A DNA stretch of 34,520 bases, taken from Kurthia zopfii. Lineage in GTDB: Bacteria; Bacillota; Bacilli; Bacillales_A; Planococcaceae. The stretch covers positions 1-34,520 of the forward strand of contig NZ_QFVS01000034.1 of NCBI RefSeq assembly GCF_003143955.1, written 5' to 3'. The notes beneath the pieces are model-generated. The model did no database searches, was not told where the DNA came from, and worked only from the letters and a program-made list of their open reading frames with translations. Below, one piece after another: positions 32,839 through 34,520 of the stretch (the stretch's first letter is position 1; every line of letters starts with the position of its first letter). Position numbers and translations under genes: made by a program.

Positions 32839-32872
32839 TAAAAAAAGAAAGATCTCATTGAGATCTTTCTTT
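32839..32872 (-). terminator. Exonuclease gene terminator
   Basis: AAAGAAAGATCTCA (about 32844-32857) pairs with TGAGATCTTTCTTT (32859-32872). On the minus strand a T-run follows. The stem touches the stop codon at 32871-32873. Confidence 0.88.
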
Positions 32873-33479
32873 AAGCTTTCACAGTTAACTTTTTAGTGTA
32901 AGACAACTTTTTATGCTTTTCAATCAATTCTTCTAATTTTTCAGGATACTTATTAAAGTCTGCAATCTCAGAATATACTTTAATCATAGCATTAACATCA
33001 TGTATTGCTCTGTGAGCTGCAATATTATTAATACCTAAAAACTCGCACATGGCTCCCATTTTATGTGAAGGCAACTCTGGGAACATTCTTTTTGAATGTG
33101 TAGCAGTATCAAAGATTTCTTTGTCTGCAAAGTTAACTCCCAGGAGTTCCAGACAACGAATGTCAAATGGGGCATTGTGAGCAACAATGACATCTGATTT
33201 AGAAACAGTATTTTGTATAAGATTCAAATGTTCTTTAATATGAGGTTTTCCTTCAAGCATACTTCCTTTAATTCCAGTAATTTCAGTAATTTCATATGGA
33301 ACAATCCCATCAATTGAATAAAGTTGGTCAAGTGTTTCAATTTCCTTACTGAATCCAAGTTCTGGGACATATTGCATACCTATTTCTATAATATCTACAG
33401 GTTCATTCTTTTTAGGGAACCCTGTAGTTTCAATGTCAAAAAATAATACGTTAAGTCCTTTGTGTAATAAGTTTTCCAT
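32871..33479 (-). CDS. DEDDh 3'-5' exonuclease (DnaQ-like)
   Basis: A 202-residue DnaQ-like exonuclease domain protein that removes nucleotides from 3' ends using two metal ions. All DEDDh residues are visible: D15 and E17 in FFDIETTG, D106 in AHNAPFD, H156 in AAHRAIHD and D161. There is no helicase or polymerase domain, so it is not PolC or DinG. It could be a proofreading-like, RNase T-like or phage-type exonuclease. The C-terminal 35 residues are basic and helical. AAGGAGA precedes the ATG. Its neighbourhood is accessory DNA. Confidence 0.88.
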   Translation of the reverse strand: MENLLHKGLNVLFFDIETTGFPKKNEPVDIIEIGMQYVPELGFSKEIETLDQLYSIDGIVPYEITEITGIKGSMLEGKPHIKEHLNLIQNTVSKSDVIVAHNAPFDIRCLELLGVNFADKEIFDTATHSKRMFPELPSHKMGAMCEFLGINNIAAHRAIHDVNAMIKVYSEIADFNKYPEKLEELIEKHKKLSYTKKLTVKA

Positions 33480-33603
33480 ATAAACATCTCCTTAATACAT
33501 AACTATATCAGAGATTGTTCAAGTATGAATTATTAAAAGATTGCTTAAATATTCACAAAGTGATAAATGAGCCATGCAATAATTATATCTAATAGCATGC
33601 TCT

Positions 33604-33759
33604 TTATTGAAAGTGGATTCTTGAAAATCTCAGTATATAAAAAACTGATACTATTACGATGCAAATCGGAATAATATGATCTGTTTTATCAATTAGTTCC
33701 CCTGCTAATAATAATAGTAACATTCCTACAAAAAAATAAAATACTTCTTTAAAATTCAT
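33604..33759 (-). CDS. Small two-helix membrane protein, 51 aa
   Basis: A 51-codon frame starts MNFKEVFYFFVGMLLLLLA and ends RFSRIHFQ. Two hydrophobic segments (about 5-20 and 29-44) are joined by a charged turn (GELIDKTDH), and the C-terminus is basic. AAAGAGGTC lies about 10 bases before the ATG. It lies upstream of the exonuclease gene on the same strand. No family recognised. A weak inverted repeat (GAGCATGC with GCATGGCTC, 33572-33603) follows the stop but lacks a T-run. Confidence 0.55.
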   Translation of the reverse strand: MNFKEVFYFFVGMLLLLLAGELIDKTDHIIPICIVIVSVFYILRFSRIHFQ

Positions 33760-33833
33760 TAATGATTTGACCTCTTTCCTTGCAACATAACTTACTTAAT
33801 TTCTTCCCAATCAACGAATTAATACTTTTCTTT

Positions 33834-33938
33834 TTATAGATTTGCCATTACTTTACCTCTGTAGAGTAAGCGCTTGCCCTTCTCATAGTTATTACCACTC
33901 TGTGATAATGGTTCGTCATCATCTCCTAGGTGCGGGCA
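33834..33938 (-). pseudogene. Gene fragment, 34 codons
   Basis: A stop-bounded minus-strand frame without start codon reads LGDDDEPLSQSGNNYEKGK, then RLLYRGKVMANL. The protein-like composition suggests the end of a decayed gene. In-frame stops lie directly upstream. No family recognised. Confidence 0.25.
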
Positions 33939-34049
33939 TCACACGATAGGACTAAATTAATACGTCTACATAGTGATTCGTAATGAATTGCTACTTGCTA
34001 GACGCAAGTTGGATAAGCAACGCAACACTGTCTACATGACGTAGATTGA

Positions 34050-34166
34050 GGAGTATTTGCAACAAATCTAAAAATAATACGCTGGATTAATGGTCTAACT
34101 GGTATACATTCAGGTTTTGTTCTCCAGCAATTAGGGAATTTATTTAATGTACTAGCCATAATTTAA
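34050..34166 (+). pseudogene. 3' remnant of a gene, 38 codons
   Basis: A frame opened only by a stop codon reads GVFATNLKIIRWINGLTG, then IHSGFVLQQLGNLFNVLAII and stop. The hydrophobic, protein-like content and the fact that the next gene's ribosome site (AAAGGAGG, 34165-34172) overlaps its stop suggest it was the upstream member of an operon. No family recognised. Confidence 0.3.
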
Positions 34167-34178
34167 AGGAGGATTTTG

Positions 34179-34377
34179 ATGAAACAAAAACCGAATGAAA
34201 AATTAAAGTTGCTAGAGTAGTTTCGAGTGACAGATTAAGTTCAGACACTCACTATAAATCAAAGGTTAATATTAGCAATGATCACATTCAATTAAATGAA
34301 GAGAGCGTGGTCCCACATTATTAGCCGCACTATCAATTGGACTTCACAATGATAAATCCTTAGCGATTGGACAATAG
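34179..34377 (+). pseudogene. Frameshifted small gene with intact ribosome site
   Basis: A strong AAAGGAGG lies 6 bases before an ATG, but the frame (MKQKPNEKLKLLE) stops after 13 codons. A -1 shift at about 34203-34207 restores KVARVVSSDRLSSDTHYKSK, then VNISNDHIQLNEESVVPH. A second shift near 34311-34317 restores TLLAALSIGLHNDKSLAIGQ and a stop at 34375-34377. The sum would be about 66 residues. Two frameshifts point to a pseudogene; sequencing error is the alternative. No family recognised. Confidence 0.4.
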
Positions 34378-34409
34378 GTACAAAAACAATAATTATTTTA
34401 ACATCTGTT

Positions 34410-34518
34410 CGGTAGAATTCCCCCATCTTCTATAAGTGGGGGATGAATACCGTTCAGTTTGAGGGTTACCGTTGGTAACTCGAAAACTGATATAAAGGTC
34501 TTATCGCCTTTTTCTTTT
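34410..34518 (+). other. Structured element: IS200/IS605-like end or small RNA
   Basis: Three hairpins in a row. First, CGGTA (34410-34414) with TACCG (34448-34452), enclosing CCCCCA (34420-34425) with TGGGGG (34437-34442). Second, TCAGTTT (34454-34460) with AAACTGA (34484-34490), enclosing GTTACC with GGTAAC and a 3-base loop. Third, AAAGG (34494-34498) with CCTTT (34507-34511), followed by a T-rich tail. The first hairpin and the following GATGAATAC resemble the ends of IS200/IS605-type elements and the omega-RNA tail of TnpB genes, but no tnpA or tnpB is in the window. Confidence 0.45.
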
Positions 34519-34520
34519 AG

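Overview
The window is an AT-rich stretch of a low-GC Gram-positive (Firmicutes, Bacillales) chromosome. Strong AGGAGG ribosome binding sites, sigma-A type promoters and many intrinsic terminators fit this. Gene order matches the Bacillus subtilis yjb/fab region (yjbO-nadK-yjbM-yjbL-yjbK-yjbJ-yjbI-yjbH, roxS, pepF, coiA, mecA, spx, trpS, fabF, fabH, yjzD) and the yitS-yitU-yitV-yitW cluster. The opp and app transporter genes found there in B. subtilis are missing. Protein divergence suggests a Planococcaceae/Caryophanaceae member (Kurthia-like); the genus is an inference.

Layout. 1-2300: an 86-residue orphan protein and the magnesium channel mgtE. 2339-5282 (minus): operon yjbL-relQ-nadK-yjbO plus a 49-residue membrane protein started by TTG. 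5389-8137 (plus): yjbK, a lytic transglycosylase, truncated haemoglobin yjbI and the Spx adaptor yjbH. 8138-9096: no protein gene, but the RoxS/RsaE small RNA with a Rex-type operator, followed by a second candidate small RNA with its own promoter, terminator and a cre-like site. 9097-13682 (minus): pepF, coiA, mecA, spx. 14018-15278: T-box-controlled trpS. 15335-17620 (minus): fabH-fabF behind a FapR operator.

17737-19010 holds yjzD and then accessory DNA: a truncated IS30-type transposase fused to what looks like the tail of a lost toxin, followed by an apparently orphaned DUF4288 (immunity-like) gene. 19018-21998: an N-domain-less ClpB between two CtsR boxes, divergent from an Fnr regulator with the Bacillus-type C-terminal cysteine cluster. 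22054-23671: a membrane protein and an XRE repressor/ImmA-type protease pair with a palindromic operator. 23812-28841: an acyltransferase-SGNH protein, then yitW/yitV divergent from yitU/DegV. 28939-33759: a membrane-anchored amylase-like protein lacking its catalytic residues, a GNAT, an SLH surface protein, a DEDDh exonuclease and a 51-residue membrane protein. 33760-34520 is decayed accessory DNA ending in a structured element that may be an IS200/IS605-type end or an RNA.

Two themes connect the genes. One is regulated proteolysis and thiol stress (Spx with its adaptor YjbH, MecA, CtsR-controlled ClpB). The other is redox and oxygen control (RoxS with a Rex operator, Fnr, truncated haemoglobin). 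The observations most worth following up are the second small RNA beside roxS, the toxin stump with an orphan immunity gene, the dead amylase, the XRE/ImmA operator and the structured element at the right edge.
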